From contig CAJINV010000012.1 of the NCBI GenBank assembly GCA_905178155.1, forward strand, positions 305,271 through 369,270: a stretch of DNA of 64,000 bases, written 5' to 3'. Positions 12,741 to 25,917 of this stretch are shown piece by piece (the stretch's first letter is position 1; the number at the start of each line of letters is the position of its first letter). Below the pieces are notes generated by a model. It had not been told where the DNA came from. It saw only the letters and a list, made by a program, of their open reading frames with translations, and made no database searches. Position numbers and translations under genes: made by a program. This DNA comes from Amoebophrya sp. A120 (taxonomy: Eukaryota > Sar > Dinophyceae > Syndiniales > Amoebophryaceae).

Positions 12741-15700
12741 TCATTTCCTCGCCATCAACTCTTGCATGAAGCTCTCGTATGCAGTGTCTTCCTCATCACC
12801 GCTGGTGCTTACTTCACAGCTCTCACCGTCTTCATCATCGTTGTCCCCATCCCTGTTTGGAGGTTCCGTTTTGCCAATTCCATTCACGAAAACTGTACCA
12901 GAGGACGCACTTTGTTTTATAATTCCACCGTGTACTTTATTCCGTTTGGTCGTGTTCCTTCTCCTGTTATTCTTATTTCCCGAACAAGCATGTTGCTCTG
13001 AGGAGGAAGAAAATGAAAAGGCTCTCGAGGGTCTGTCAACTTCATCAGGTCCAGCGAAGTTCTGGTCCAGCGGATTCCGCGAGGAAGAAGAAGCGCAGCC
13101 TGGTCTAGAACTGCAGTTAAAAAACAAATCCACGGCGACAACCTTGTTGTTCTTCTTGCCGTGTGACAGGCCCCCACGGGGATCTGCTTTTCTTTCTCCT
13201 CGACTGCTGGATGGTGGTCCTGGTCGTGCACCACCTCCGCGGCCGGGAGGTGTGATACAATCTGGACCTGACCTTGTCCTTGCAGATGAGCTTGATGCGC
13301 CGCTACGACCCGCCAAACGATGCTTTGTGTTCTCGAAAGCAATCATATCTGCCTCCTCGACGAGCCTCTCCGCAGGGGCGCAGAAAGCAATATGGCGTTC
13401 TCAAACGTTACATTATCAACTGTTACATGAATTTGTAATGCAAGAGTGGCAAAAGTACAGGAGGAAGATTGCGCCTTTTGCATTACAGATTTGGGACGGA
13501 TTATAGTGCTATGTAGCGCGTCGAGAAGTTGTCATGCAAGGCAGGCTTGGTCGTGTGATTGTGAATAGTGATAGTGTTTTTGCATGACAAATCATGTAAC
13601 AGTTGAGAGTGTAACGTTTGAGAGCCCCATAAGCAAGCAGCAGCGGAAACAGGAATGAGAAGGAGACACTGGCGGCGGTGGAGGAACCAGGGTGTTGAGA
13701 AGTGCAGCTCTTTTCGTTCGGAGTTACAGCTTGTGGCCCATCATCTGAGTCGGCGTTTGTTAATATTTCTCGATCTCCATTTATTTTATTCCCAACGACG
13801 CCGCCGGAACTCCCTATTCTGTTGACGCACAGCATAACCGTGAAAAAAACGGCTTTGAATGCTGGTGGCAAAAACCGAAAGCACGCCGCCTGCGAAAAGG
13901 TGAGTTCCTGCCGGTCTTCGGGCGTGGGGTAGAGGTGGGTGAAAAGGTGATGCAGATCGTCGTCCGTGTGAGTCAAATATGGAATGAAAAACGTAGTACA
14001 ACACTGCATAGAAATTTCATTTGTGATCAGAATCGTTCATGCGGCTTCGCGACAGAAGGCAACGCTTTGCTTTTCATGCACTTTTTGTTTCATGATCATG
14101 CGCGACTTCGCTGATTAGTACTTTTTGAGACTTATTTTCCACACCATATCAACACCTGTGCTGCGATACGCGGCGGCCAGCGGATGCACAACTTCTGGTG
14201 CAGACAGTCGTTCACGCTGTCCTTCTGAGCAGGGCTGGCTTTGTCCCAAGAAGGAGAGGATGTGTTGCTTTTCGAGTTATCATAAGCCACCACCTCGTCC
14301 ATGTCCTCGTTATTTGCTGGAAAACCTGTGTTCTGCAGAGGTGCGGAGCATTGCAAATGCACGGATGTCTGCCTTTCGCGCTCAAGGAGGGAGACCGGTC
14401 GTGCAAAATCTACTGCATCTCCAGCGTCATGGTCAAGTACAGGTGCACGGCAAGCCGGGTCACCAAGTTGACTTTCCTCGTTCTTGTTTCCAACGAGTTT
14501 TATCAGTTGGCCCTTCCACGTCCCAAATTCGGCTGTTGCTCGATAGCTGAAGCTCAATTCCACGATTTTCGGCCGGTGCGCTCCTGTACTGTTATTTCGG
14601 CGGTCCTCCTCTGACCCGACGTCAAGTTTCGCTCCTGCTGGACGACCTCCTGCTAGAGAACCAGCCTGCTGTCCCGCGGCGGGCGTGGGGGCCGCGACCA
14701 AGATTAGCAGAAAATCCGCCGGCGTTTCGTCTGGTTTGGTGCTGTTACTGTTGGACGTCGAGGCAACTAGGCCCTTTCCGTTCAGAGACCAGCTAGTAGA
14801 GATGGTGCTGTAGTGGCGAGATGAGGATGGCGTCGGTAATGATGAATTTGATAAAAACTTGGAATCTTTATCATCGCTTCGCGCGCCAAGAACACCAACG
14901 TCAACCTCTGCCGGAGCGTGCAGCTGCTGTTGGGCAGTCGTGTGTAGGTGTTCCTCCGCGTCCTGTCCTTCACGCCTTTGCTTTTCGTCGGACGGCCCCG
15001 CCCCCCTTGGTGGGGAAAGCGCGTTACTTCTGGCCCGGTATTTCAGGTGTTGGACCTCGTCACAAACCAGCGGCCGGCTCACAGTCAAATCCACGCCCCC
15101 GCTCGCGTACTCAACCACCGTTTCGTGCGGGGTGTGCAACACAAATTTACGTTCTTCGCCGCACAAGATCATAGAGCTGCAAATTTCATTCGCACGGAAA
15201 AAAAGAACGACGCTTCAGATTCTCAACCGCAGGTGAAAGGACCTACCTAGTGATGCAGAAGCTCAAGCACAAACTATGTAAATTTCCGTATCGCGAGTTG
15301 AGGGCCCGCAGTTTCAAATCGTATGATCATGTTTTCTACTTGCACGGCGAAGTTTGAAGTTCAACCCCGGGGCATACTTTTGGCAGAAGATAGACAGCGG
15401 GTTCTCTACCGGCCCCAGCGGAAACTCGCGAATCAGCTGTGGGATAGAGGTTACTGTTGTTGAATTTCCAAAACGCGGACCTGCTTCGTCGCCTTCTGAG
15501 CGTGGTGGAAATTTGCCACCAGAATGGTCGTCGTCGGGAAAAGGACCTATCCCGGCCTGCTCATCACACGGTCTTGGTTGTCCCGAGTCGTTCGGCGATT
15601 GTGTCCTAGAAGCCATCTCCAGTTCTTGTGCGGCGGGCGCGGTTGATGTTCTTGCGCTGCGAGAGGAAGAGCTCGCTTCTATTCTCATTCGGTTGTCCCT

Positions 15701-16908
15701 GTGAGAGGTTTGAGGCTGTTTGCGTTGCTGCTCTGATGTGGGTATGTGGCACTGTTGTGAAGAAAATATTTCGTCTTTGTTCCGAGAACCGTCAGAGCCG
15801 CCTCTAGTACAGCTTCCGGCCCCCGCGCCAGCCCTCCCACCACCAGCAGGAAGCTTGCAATAGATCCACTCGAGCGGATTGCGATCCAAATTGTTTTCAG
15901 ACTCGGAATCCGATGGCGAGGTCTGGAAGCAAACCATATCAACTGCAAAAGTGTCTGGGTCTGGAAGTATCAGTATGCAACTTGTCATGCTAAATCTGAA
16001 GCATGCAAAAATCTGTGTTGCATGATTACCAAAAGTCGTCCAGTTTTGCCCAAGTCGGGAGGCAGTTTCTCATGCAGGATATGCGTGAGAATTGAGAGAG
16101 ATCGCACAGGAGATGAATTTGTCCTGCTAGGTCCTGCATTCCAGACCTCATGGGTCATGGAAAATTTGCATGACAAACTCCCCCAATCTTCTTCCAGACC
16201 CAGACATTTTTGCATTTGATAACCCAAACCCGGATGCAAGTTTGAGTTTGTCGTCGTAGTGGTTCCATCTACAACTTCCTGTCCTCGCGGGGGACGAGTA
16301 CCAGATGCAGCTCCTGGCTGCACAAACGAAGTGGCACCTCCTGCGCCGTCGGCACAGCTATCTCCGAAGCTCAAGTAGAGGAAAAAAATCTTTACCTCGT
16401 CGTGCTGTCGCTGATTCATGCGTATCATCCGGTGGTTAATCTTTGTTGCGCTGCTGTTGGTTCGTGGACCATTTGTTCCGGGGTAATTTTGATCGTGCTG
16501 GCGTGAGGATGAGGAAGAGGACGCTTCCTGTATCGGTCCGCTCCCCTGTTGATGTTGATCAACATCCGGAGTACTTCTAGCTCGCACGTTGTCATAGTCG
16601 TACCGGAGCTGATCAGGATGCTTGTACTTTGCGGGGATGACCCATTTTAAATCCAGTTTTTCCAGCAAATGCGGGAATCGGATCAAATACCTTTCTCCAA
16701 CCTTGTCGCCACGGACGGTCGTCGCCTGGAAGGGAAAGGATCTCCTTGGGTCTGCGCCGGATTCAAATTCTGGTCCACTAGCGGTTGTAGCTACGTTTGG
16801 TTGTGTTATAACTGTATCGTTCTTTCCGCCTTCGAAAAAATAGGTTCTTCTCGGCCCTTGTGTTCCAGTGCTGGTGGTAGGGCGCCGACCGAAATCTTGG
16901 GCCACCAT
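12741..16908 (-). CDS. large unrecognised protein, at least four exons
   Basis: I do not recognise this protein. It starts with MVAQDFGRRPT at 16908 and includes a better-ordered stretch (RYLIRFPHLLEKLDLKWVIP), then Gln/Ser/Thr-rich linker. Removing the introner at 15937-16221 joins GLG to CFQTSPSDSE in frame. Another ordered segment follows (NPLSIFCQKYAPGLNFKLRR), then an exon from about 15172 to 14156 (MILCGEERKFVLHTPHE...). An ordinary GT-AG intron at 14004-14155 joins ...PRIAAQ to CCTTFFIPYLTHTDDD. The introner at 13391-13631 is removed to give PLLLA|FCAPAERLVEEADM. The C-terminus is acidic and Ser-rich and stops at 12741 (MQELMARK). The segment FRFLPPAFKAVFFTVMLCV is hydrophobic, as is FSFLFPLLLAFC, so one or two membrane segments are possible. 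The junction between about 15338 and 15172 is unresolved, so this could be two genes. Confidence 0.6.
13391..13631. mobile_element. introner 4 (GTTCTCAAACGTTACA family)
   Basis: TATGGCGTTCTCAAACG at one end and GTAACGTTTGAGAGCCCCAT plus A at the other; exact flanking duplicate AGCAA (13386-13390, 13632-13636). Removal gives LLLA|FCAPAERL in frame. Confidence 0.93.
14004..14155 (-). other. ordinary GT-AG spliceosomal intron
   Basis: Donor CACAG|GTGTT at 14155 and acceptor TATGCAG at 14004 join RIAAQ to CCTTFFIP in phase 0. Lacks inverted repeats and the GCATGACAAA motif, so it contrasts with the introners in the same gene. Confidence 0.7.
15937..16221. mobile_element. introner 5 (GTCTGGGTCTGG family)
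   Basis: TATCAACTGCAAAAGTGTCT ... CCAGACCCAGACATTTTTGC with end TTTGATA; flanks AACCA / ACCCA. Removal with one 5-bp copy gives PGLG|CFQTSPSD in frame. Confidence 0.92.
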
Positions 16909-17690
16909 CGGGTCAATTGCAGCAGTTCGTGTCTTTTACTCTGGTGGGCCACGCCCGGTGTAGCACGCTCTAGTTGGGCGTGTCTTCCACAAGGAGAATT
17001 GTTTGTTGATGAAAAGCTTTTTCTCAAGATGTCATGTGGCTCAATATGCTATATGAATGGCCAAGAAAAACAAGTAGTTGATATGCCTGCAACACACTGT
17101 AGTACCCAACATTTTTATCGTGAGCAAACACTCCGAAGTGATGTATGATCGTAAGTAGAAAAAGGATTCACTAGAAGTAGGAGTAGCGCTCGCATAGAAC
17201 GAGGTGGATTAAGTAGATAGTAAACAAAGGAAAGGTCGTGGACCCAAAAAATCTGAATCACGTTTATGAAAGATCAAAAGCATCACGACCCAGTGTAAGA
17301 AGTGACAAAAAGTAGATATGCAGTTGGGATGGATGCCTCCAAGCAATGGACAGGACTATCGTTACTTAAGCTTGATCGCGAACTGTTTTGCTGAGCAACA
17401 TCAATTCCATGTTTGGGATGCCTCCACCTTGTCGCACCTTCGTGCTCGTACCGACTACACGACCACAACATAAAAGCAAACGACGCGACTGCCGAAAAAA
17501 CTGCTTCAGCCCTGTCGCGATCAACACTCGAAACAAAAAGAACACGCCACGAAATGAACAATCGAGCACCGGGCGCCGCACTTCCTGCTGCGAAGCACTA
17601 GCGAGGCTCCTGTTGTTTCTTTTCGGCGGATATAACATAGGCGCCGTTACCCGCCGACCAGCCGGTACCCAGTCCGGAGATACACCGGAC
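16909..17690. other. intergenic spacer, nothing recognised
   Basis: Mixed composition; short frames only. Lies upstream of the start at 16908 and would hold that gene's promoter. Confidence 0.4.
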
Positions 17691-18500
17691 TACGGATTAA
17701 TGCGTAGGCGCGAGTGGATGCTCAGACCTGCCGAAAGGCTGCCGACGCCGACGAAGCTACGGGGGTGTGCGTACTAAGCAAGGCTGGCGGACTAGGTGAC
17801 GCATGGCCCCCGCGCCTGCGCGAGTGCGCGACCATGTTCGTTTTTGCGCATGCAACCGAAAAGGCAGGGGCCGCGGGGGCAATGTTGGTGGCCACCCAAC
17901 CGTAACAATGGGGCGAGGGCCCATCCGAGATCCGGCGAGGAAACGAAGTAGGCGCCCTCCCGACCAATCAAAACCAACGACGAGGCCCACCACAAGATTG
18001 CTGGGGGCCTTGTCCGACAGAGAGACACTGGAGCGAGGCGGGCCGCGAGGCGGGCCGCGAGCGCGCCCCGGGCGCCCCGTTCGGACGCAAGGGGGCGGGC
18101 GAAGAAACACCACGGGGCCGCCGAACCGTGCGCCACGCGGTGGGCCCCCTCGCTGCCGGGGTGGGCGTTAGCTAGGGGGGGCTCGGGGCCGGCGGCGCGT
18201 CCTCCTCTTGACGTTTTGCGTCCATTCTTCATTTTGCTTCCGGACCAAAATGCTCCGCGATGCGCGGGCAGCTGATCCCACGGGCGCGACACCCCCGCCG
18301 GCGTTTGGGTCTTCTATACGGCGCTGGCGGGCCTGCAGCTCCGCGCCGCGAAGGAGGGCAGCGCCCCCGGGCGATGACTGTTACGCCTCAGCGCGCACCC
18401 ACCCGCAGCGCGATCGTGACTGCCGATGTCGGGGTGGGGGCGCGGCCCGTCCTTCCCCACCCCGCTCAACTACAAGCGCACATCTGTCATGTTCCACCTC
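17690..18500. other. GC-rich island 4
   Basis: GC-rich, frames open on both strands, no motif. Immediately precedes the first tandem block. Confidence 0.6.
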
Positions 18501-18929
18501 GACTGCGTTTTGGGTGTAGCTTAAATCTTGGCAACTAGGTCTCACCTACAGCTTCCCTCAAGAACGTTCTCAAAACTCTAGCTCTACACATGTCACACGG
18601 ACTAATAGGGTATTAACTCAAGGTCAAGGACAGATCATCAGTCAATGTCATCGCTCTTTCTGACGCTTTGTCGCACTGACAATACTGAGCAAAAAAGCCA
18701 TCTGCGCGGCGCCATGGCTTAGGCTTCCCTCTCAAACACGCTGGGTCACACTCCGCGTATCCCTAATGTAATCCCAATCTCACTCCCACTCGCTTGTGCC
18801 CTCTCTGCAGGCTGCGTCATGATCCGCACTTCCACCAACATTGCCTGCAACGGGTTGTTTTAAGTACTTAGAAACACACTCGCCTTTAATAAACCTGCTG
18901 GCAAATCTTGACAGGGAAGCAATGAGAAG

Positions 18930-19720
18930 CCAATGATCGGCGGCCCGCTTGCGCACCAATCAAGCCCAGGGCATCTGGTCGGGCAGAACCGACGATATGA
19001 ACAGAACCGACCACGAAGGCGGCTGCCGCTGGTTGAAAGGCGACGGACGCCGCGGGGGCGCGGCAATGCTAGATCACCTTCAACCGCCGCGCCAACACAA
19101 GCTAGCAAAATAAAGGCGCAACTGGTGCGGCGCCTGCTATGTTGCGGCCCGACCGAGCCAACAAGGCCCGTCGGCGTCCAGGGAGGCCGGCCGCCATGCC
19201 GGCCTGCGTAATTCTTCGTAACAACACCCACCAAATGGGGCGGGCAGTCAAAACATACGCACCGACCCGCCGGGGGCGCAGGCTGGTAGGCCGGCGCGCA
19301 GTACCCTCCTGGGGAAAGGGGGCGCGCGCAGGCGACGGGGGAAGCACCGGCGCCGGCTGCTTCCGTGGTGGGCCTGGCTGGCGCCAAGGGCCCGCCGGGT
19401 TGCCCGATAGAGCAACCAACCGCGCGCGGCCAGGCGCCGCGCCGCGCGTTCGATCGCTCGACCAACATCCGGGCGACTGCTTTTGATGCCGCGACGTTTT
19501 CTGCGGGCGATGACGATCCGACGCCGCCCGCGACATCAGCAAAGCAACAACGCCGCCCGGCTGGCGGTCGGTGAATGTGGCGCCGCAGTGCGTTCCTGCG
19601 CCCGGCCGCGCGGACGCATGGCGGCGCAACAGGAACACCATTCCACCGCGCGGCCCCCGGCTTCCAGTGTGGGGGGTGCCCACCCGCCGGCCCTTCTTTC
19701 CGGCCCCGTTCGCAAACAAA
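18930..19720. other. GC-rich island 5 (in tandem unit 1)
   Basis: GC-rich, no supported gene; occupies the same place in unit 1 as island 7 in unit 2. Confidence 0.6.
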
Positions 19721-20239
19721 TCCATCGAATTTCGTTTCCACTGCATTTCTGTATACTGTTTTAGAAAAAGGCTATCATTTTATTTAACTTTAGCTTACAC
19801 CTCGGACTCGGTCACCAGATTCCACCTAATGCTCTCCTCAACATCCTCAGCGCGCTAGCTCTTTTAAACGCGTGACGCGGCCACACGTCTTTGTTCAAAG
19901 ACGAAGAAATCACTCAGCGCCAACGCTCTTAGACTTTTACTTCACTATCAAACACAGTCAGTGCGTCAGAGTCCTATTTGCACTCACTGTCACTCTCACA
20001 CACTTGCGCCTCCTCTTCAGCAGGCTGCGTCGTGATGTGCACTTCCACTTGCACTTCCACCAACACTGCCTGTCGCTGGGTTATGAAGAGAGACGCGTCA
20101 ATATAGTGGTCCGAGGCTGGCAGACCTGCTGCCGAGAAGAGGCCAGGCAATACATGGCGGGCGACCCGGCTGCGCAGCAATCACTTAATCAAGCCGCGGG
20201 CACCTGACCATAACCAGATAGAATGAACTGTAGGACCAA

Positions 20240-20760
20240 AACCACAATCAAACAAAGTAAGACAGGCGGCCGGATTTGGCGGAGGGAGCCGCGGGGGGGG
20301 GGAAGCATCCATGCATGCAGCGCGCGCCAGGCATACAGGCGGCGCGCAACTGACCAAGCCAGCACGGGCGCGGAGAAGAAACGAGGCCGCAACAAGTGCT
20401 GCGCGATGGTGCGCGCGGCGCCGGGCCCGGCCGTCCGCCTCCCTGGGCACGCGCGCCGGCCCACCTGCCTTGGCTTTCTTTTGCGAAAACACACAACAAG
20501 GCCGGGCGACTGGGCGCCCACACTCACTCAGTCACATTAAAAACAGACGGCGCGAGTAGGCCTGCGCGCGCCGCCGGGGGGGCGGGCGGGGGCAATCAAA
20601 TGCCACCACACAACGGGCGGGCGCCGAGCCAGGAAATCACGCCCACCCGCTCGCCCGCCCAACCGACCAGCCGCGCGCGGGCAGGGGCGGAGACACACGG
20701 AAACACGAACGCAACCCGGGGCCCGACGCATACTTCCCCTGATCAGCTCGTCGCTGGACG
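20240..20760. other. GC-rich island 6 (in tandem unit 1)
   Basis: GC-rich with no coding motif; corresponds in position to island 8 of unit 2. Confidence 0.6.
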
Positions 20761-21323
20761 CTTTTTACCTTGGAGGTTGCTTCTCAGTGTCGTGAGCTGC
20801 AGCGCAAACCGCAGAGCGGGCGCGCTTTCCACGATCCTCCTTCTTGCCGGCCCCGTTCGCGCGCAATCATCGCGCAACGACATTCACTGCAGTACTTTAA
20901 CAAAATGCGCGCGCTTCAACTATCCTTATCAAAGAATCCGGCTGAAGCATAACAGTACTAGTGCTGTCAACATCGCATGTGTATATTCTTTCTTAGAGGA
21001 TTCATTCCAATCTCTCGTTCTCAACGACACCGTTCTCAATCTCGTGACCGGAAACAGAAACATCAGATACAAGACCACTCTCCACTCCCACAGAGTGCCT
21101 CCATTGCTGTAGGATCATTCTCACGCTATCAGAACCCTGCAGCTGCATTCAACACTGCCAGCTGCGTGCATCCTCAACAACTCCATGTCCAGCAGCATCA
21201 TTTTCAGAACATATATAAACAGAGAATTGCATGACCCCCATGATATAATTTTCTTTCTCGTAGGGACCGTGCACTATTTCTAGCAGCCGGATTATTTGCT
21301 GCGACTGCGGCCCTTGTCGTGTC

Positions 21324-21344
21324 TAATTACTATCTATCTATCTA
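21324..21344 (+). repeat. CTAT microsatellite
   Basis: About four uninterrupted CTAT units. Minor; lies between the tandem-unit landmarks and has no counterpart in unit 2. Confidence 0.7.
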
Positions 21345-22240
21345 TCGGGCGGTTGGGAAAAACCGCACGGGCTACGCAACATTTCGTCCTGTTCAGAGTT
21401 TCTTTCCTCGTGAGTTCGTCTGTTTCGCTTCTCGCTTTACCTTTACTTACTGCTTTTTCCCCACGGTAATTAGCACACTATGATCGAGTAAAGGTAAGAT
21501 AATGATAAGGATTCTTTTACAAGGAGATAAAAATCTTTTCTATAACAATAGGACCAGTCTGCTTACATTCGTATACGCTCATTATTTGTACAAAGTCAGG
21601 AGTGTGGGATTAGTATTGCACTGGAAGATGGTCTTCCAAAGTTAGTATCAATGTCCCTAACTGAAACTGTCCAGTCGGCCGTAAGAGGGTTTCTTTCTGT
21701 TTCTTCGCACGGTCCGGCTGTCTTTTTTCCGACTCATATTTTACCTGGGACACATTTTTATTGATGGGCCGACCCAGAAGAAGGCACTGTGACTGTCATT
21801 ATAATTAGATAGAAGTTGTCGAAATTAATTAGACACAAGCTGCTTCTATTGGTGTCTGTAGTAGCTGTAGCAGCAGCTGTACGTTGGGCGAGTCAATACA
21901 GCAACGCGTACGTACAAAATCATAAACTTTGGTGTTTTGCAGTTTATATACACACAATGCTATATTGATAGAAGCTCTTGGTGAAATAGATTGCGCTACA
22001 TGAGCCTAATTACACTTCCTTCCGAAGATCTTCATTCGGTGGCGGGAGCACTAGAGAAAGGGAGAGATGATTCACTACTGGTATAATCGTGATGTAATTA
22101 CCGCATTACAAAATCATAAAGTTGAATGCTGGATATAAAAATCGACTCTTCTTCCTTCGCACAAGGACGAGCTGCAGCTGCGACCTGCGTGACACCCAAT
22201 CTAAGTTGGAGCTCTTTGTACAACAAACCACAAACGCGCC

Positions 22241-22485
22241 TCACTTCTTTTTCGCCCCGGTCGTGGTCTTGCCCTTGCTGCTTCCAACGTTATATGCAGC
22301 AGCAGCAGTAGCCCCCATCGTGTTTTTTGATTTTTCCTTCGGTTTAGGTTTGCTCTTCGGAGAGGATGGTGTGTCTGCTTCGTCCACAAATGTAACCGAT
22401 CTGGCGTTCGGCGTCGTACCGTTTTTCGCAGCCAACACATTGGCACTACTGGTCGATGAGGAAGAATTCTTCGCTGCTCCTGCTC
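22241..22485 (-). pseudogene. 5'-truncated copy of the Lys/Ser-rich gene at 25.9-27.7 kb
   Basis: The frame reads AKNSSSSTSSANVLAAKNG, then ARSVTFVDEADTPSSPKSKP, and ends YNVGSSKGKTTTGAKKK. It matches the C-terminal end of the complete gene (ARSVTFVDHELDAPSSPKSK ... NVGSSKGKTTTGAKKKK). Upstream the frame meets a stop, and similarity to the complete copy ends near 22485, so the 5' part is missing. It lies at the end of the first of two tandem blocks. It has no introner where the complete copy carries one (25978-26186), so it shows the empty site. Whether this remnant is transcribed cannot be told. Confidence 0.75.
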
Positions 22486-22899
22486 ATTCGAAACCAAGTT
22501 TACCAAATTCATCCATGTCTACTACTGTGTCTTTCTTTGTTTTGGAAAATGGCGGCCGTTTCGCTGTAGCTTAAATCTCGGTGACCAGGTCTCTCCTGCA
22601 ACTTCCCTCGGAAACATCCTCAACGCGCTAGCGCTAGACATATCACACGGGCTAGTAGGATCTGAGCGTGAGCCCAAGACAGACAAATTGCCACTTCCCT
22701 CTCAAATAGATACACTGAGTTATATTAGTTCTCATATTCCTACTCCCAGTGTCACTCTCACTCCCTGGCTCCTTGTCTTCAGGCTGCGTCATGATCGGCT
22801 CTTCCACCAACATTGCCTGCTTCTGGTTTATTTAGAAACACACGCGCGCCATGGTCGGCGCGGCGGTTCTAAAGTTGCTGACGAATAGGCAAACAACGT

Positions 22900-23760
22900 A
22901 CGAAGAAAGGCCCCTGGCTACTGGCCAGATACAATCAACGATACGAACGGATCCAGCCGAACACCAGGCGGCCGGCGTTGCCTAGTTCGTTGGTAGAGCC
23001 GCGAAGGTAAGGCAATGCCAGATCGCCCACAACCGAACCTGCCGCGCAAACAGGCGCGCAGAACAGGAAAAACACAGCAGGCGCGACCGGTGTTATGCCT
23101 GCGTGCGTGCGATACTGGGGCCCGGCCTACCGTCCGGCCAACCGGGCAGGCCCGCCTGCACCGGCAGCACTGCCGGATGCACAACACACACAGAGGGCCG
23201 GGCGCACAACGGTCGCCAAGGGCGCTGGCGCCCCCGCCCGGGGCGGGGGAGGGAGCGAGCAAAAGCAAGCCCGGCGCCCGGGTTGGTTCGCCCACGAAGG
23301 GCCCGGCGGCGGCCAGCCACAAAAGGGCCACAGGAAACGCAATGGGCCGGCCCGCCCGGCACACCGACCCGGCGCGCGGGCGGGTGGATGGAAGGGCGGC
23401 AAGAGGTGGGAAGGCTTGGCGCCAGTGATCCAGTTCGGGGACAGCAGCTACCGCCCCCGGGGCCGCGGGCGAGTTTTTGCAAAAAGCCTGGCAGCTAACA
23501 GCGCCGGTCTTTTTAAAGATGGCGATGAGGTTCATCGGCCGCGCGCGACGCTTTGGGCTTTGTGACGTCCTTGCTGATCGCTCGCCGGACCTGTCGCCGC
23601 GGGGCCGCGTCGCCGATTGCCCTGTCAGTCTGAGCGCCAACCCCGTCCGCGGCCGGCGTTCTCCGGGAAAGGGAATCCCGAGGGGGCTCACGCGTGGGGC
23701 TGCTGCAGGAGTGCCACACGATCCCCCAGACGGACCATCCTCAGGCCCAGAGTCAGACCT
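22900..23760. other. GC-rich island 7 (in tandem unit 2)
   Basis: GC-rich; many overlapping frames on both strands from composition. Confidence 0.6.
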
Positions 23761-24169
23761 CACATCTGTCCTAGAGAGAGCACGTTGGAGAAAAGCTTAG
23801 CTTTGCACTCGTGCATGCACGTTCACGCAGTCTCATCCACAAGGCCAATCCCAATACCGGCTCTACTCAAATCTAAAAATACTATACATCTATTCTCCTT
23901 CTTGTTGGGGCTCTCTCGCTATCCACTGCCACAGAATAATTATAGACCGAAACACACGTTGTGACACACTCACAAAGCCGCGCTCACACACTTGTCGCGC
24001 AGGAGGGTGCGCTCAAATGCAAATCTCTCAACACTGACTGGCTCGAACAAAACGACTCCACAAGAAGCCGTGTGCATTCGGAATCAGCGGAAATGAAGGT
24101 GGTCGCCAATGCATGGCATAGCAACGGAGATGCGTCATTGCCAGATCGCCCACAAGACCGCCAACAAAC

Positions 24170-24740
24170 GACAAACGCATCCATGCCATGGCGGCGCGGC
24201 CGAAGAATCATAGGCAGCGAAACAACGAACGGGCCGCGCCGCCGGCCGCGCTAATACGCAGGCAACAACCCCAGCTACCGGTCCGGGGCTGTTGCGCTCC
24301 CTGCAAAAACTAAGAGGCCAATATACAAGAAACACCACGCCCACGGACTCGGGCGGGACTAGAACGCGGGCGCAGCGAGGGCGTGGGCGAACCCAAATAC
24401 ACCGCCCCACCGGGGGGGGCGCGTGGGCAGGCGAACGCCCATCCCTTCCGCAGATGGGCGGCCAACAGACACCCGGGCCGGAAGATGCGCCGGCAGGTCA
24501 ACCATGGCAACCAACAAGGGCCGCACATGAGAAAACACGGCCGCACGGGCGGGGCATGGCCCGCCGGGGCACGAAGAGAGGCGCGCGGCCGCTTCGCTGG
24601 GTTCCGCCTCCTGTTCGTACAACTGGCCCCACGCACCCGCAGCCATTTCCACTTCGTGCCGTTTCGCAGGTGCGCACATCCGCGGCGTTGGGACAGAGCG
24701 CAGCCTTTAGCCACATTTCCGTCGCACCCGCCCGATATTC
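24170..24740. other. GC-rich island 8 (in tandem unit 2)
   Basis: GC-rich; no supported gene. Confidence 0.6.
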
Positions 24741-25917
24741 TTGCGGCCGGAGTCAGGCACTACAGGCCCTTTGTCTATCGCCACCACAACCACTGAGCAC
24801 CAGTGTCTTATTGTGTATACTTAACATTGGCATTGGATAAAGTATGTGCCACTAGTACCATTTCGAATTTCATTACCAAATTTTTCAACCCACACGCAGC
24901 ACTCTCAACATCGCACCTCTATATCTTTTCGTACTTCTGCTGAGGTCACTGCAGTCTCTCACTGCCAGCACCCTCAGACTTTGCCACTCTGAAATGACCG
25001 GAAACAAAAACGTCAGAAAGATAAAAGTGCATCTGACCGACGGCTTCTCGTTCTCACAGAGTGCCATCTACACAGTTCTGAATCAACGCCATCAGAACCC
25101 TCCACCCCGCCCTGCATGGTCAGCAAGTCCACCAACATCACCATTGTCAAAACATAAATAGACAAACAGGCCCCATACATGTCTTGCAGTTGGCGCCGTG
25201 CGGTATTTTCAGGAGCAGGCGGACCCTTCGTGGCCCTTCAGATTTCTACTAGTCGCATATCTTTGTTCGTACAAAGTCAATCTGCTAGCACCGGAATGAA
25301 TATTTACATACAATCAGCACAGTGGAAGAGCGTCGCCAAAGTTTAGTGTCGATGTCCTTCACTTTCCTCTTCGGCTAAGCCAGAAGGAGGTGTACTCCTA
25401 TTTCTACGCTGCGGTACACATAAAGCTCCATGTACCGTTTTCCTACACGTATTCTTATTTCGTGGAGACTGCGTTTAGTTTTAAAGACCCGGGTTAGGAA
25501 GTAACGGTTTATGACAACATCTCAGATTTTGTCGAAAACCGGCACAAGCTGCGCTTGATTTCTGCAGCAGCTGCATGTGGTGGGAGTCGATAATTAAGTT
25601 AGTAAATAAAATAAGTAAAAATTAGCTTATGCTGCTCTATAATCTGAATATATACAGAAGCAGCCCAGTGGCGGGAAAGCGAAAGGGATAAGGTTGTTCT
25701 ACGACAGCCTAAGTACATGTTCAGAAGATCTTCATTCCCATTCGGTGGCGGGACCACGAGAGGAGAAAGGGATGAAAGATGTATCACTTGTTTTACGTCT
25801 ACTGGTAATACAACGTTCTTTACAAAATAATTGGGTGGGTATAAATATTTTACTTTCAGAGACTGACTGAACTTCGCGGCACGAGGACGAACTGCAACGA
25901 AGAATAATAAACGCAGC

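Larger units (their letters stand above)
18510..22490. repeat. tandem duplication, unit 1 (about 4 kb)
   Basis: Starts at GTGTAGCTTAAATCTTGG (18513) and ends with the truncated gene copy near 22485. Diverged landmarks matched in unit 2: CTGTAGCTTAAATCT (22566), GGCTGCGTCATGATC then TTCCACCAACATTGCCTGC (18810/22781), CTCAACATCGCA-like run (20968/24908), ACCGGAAACA (21047/25010) and GAAGATCTTCATTC (22025/25730). Confidence 0.75.
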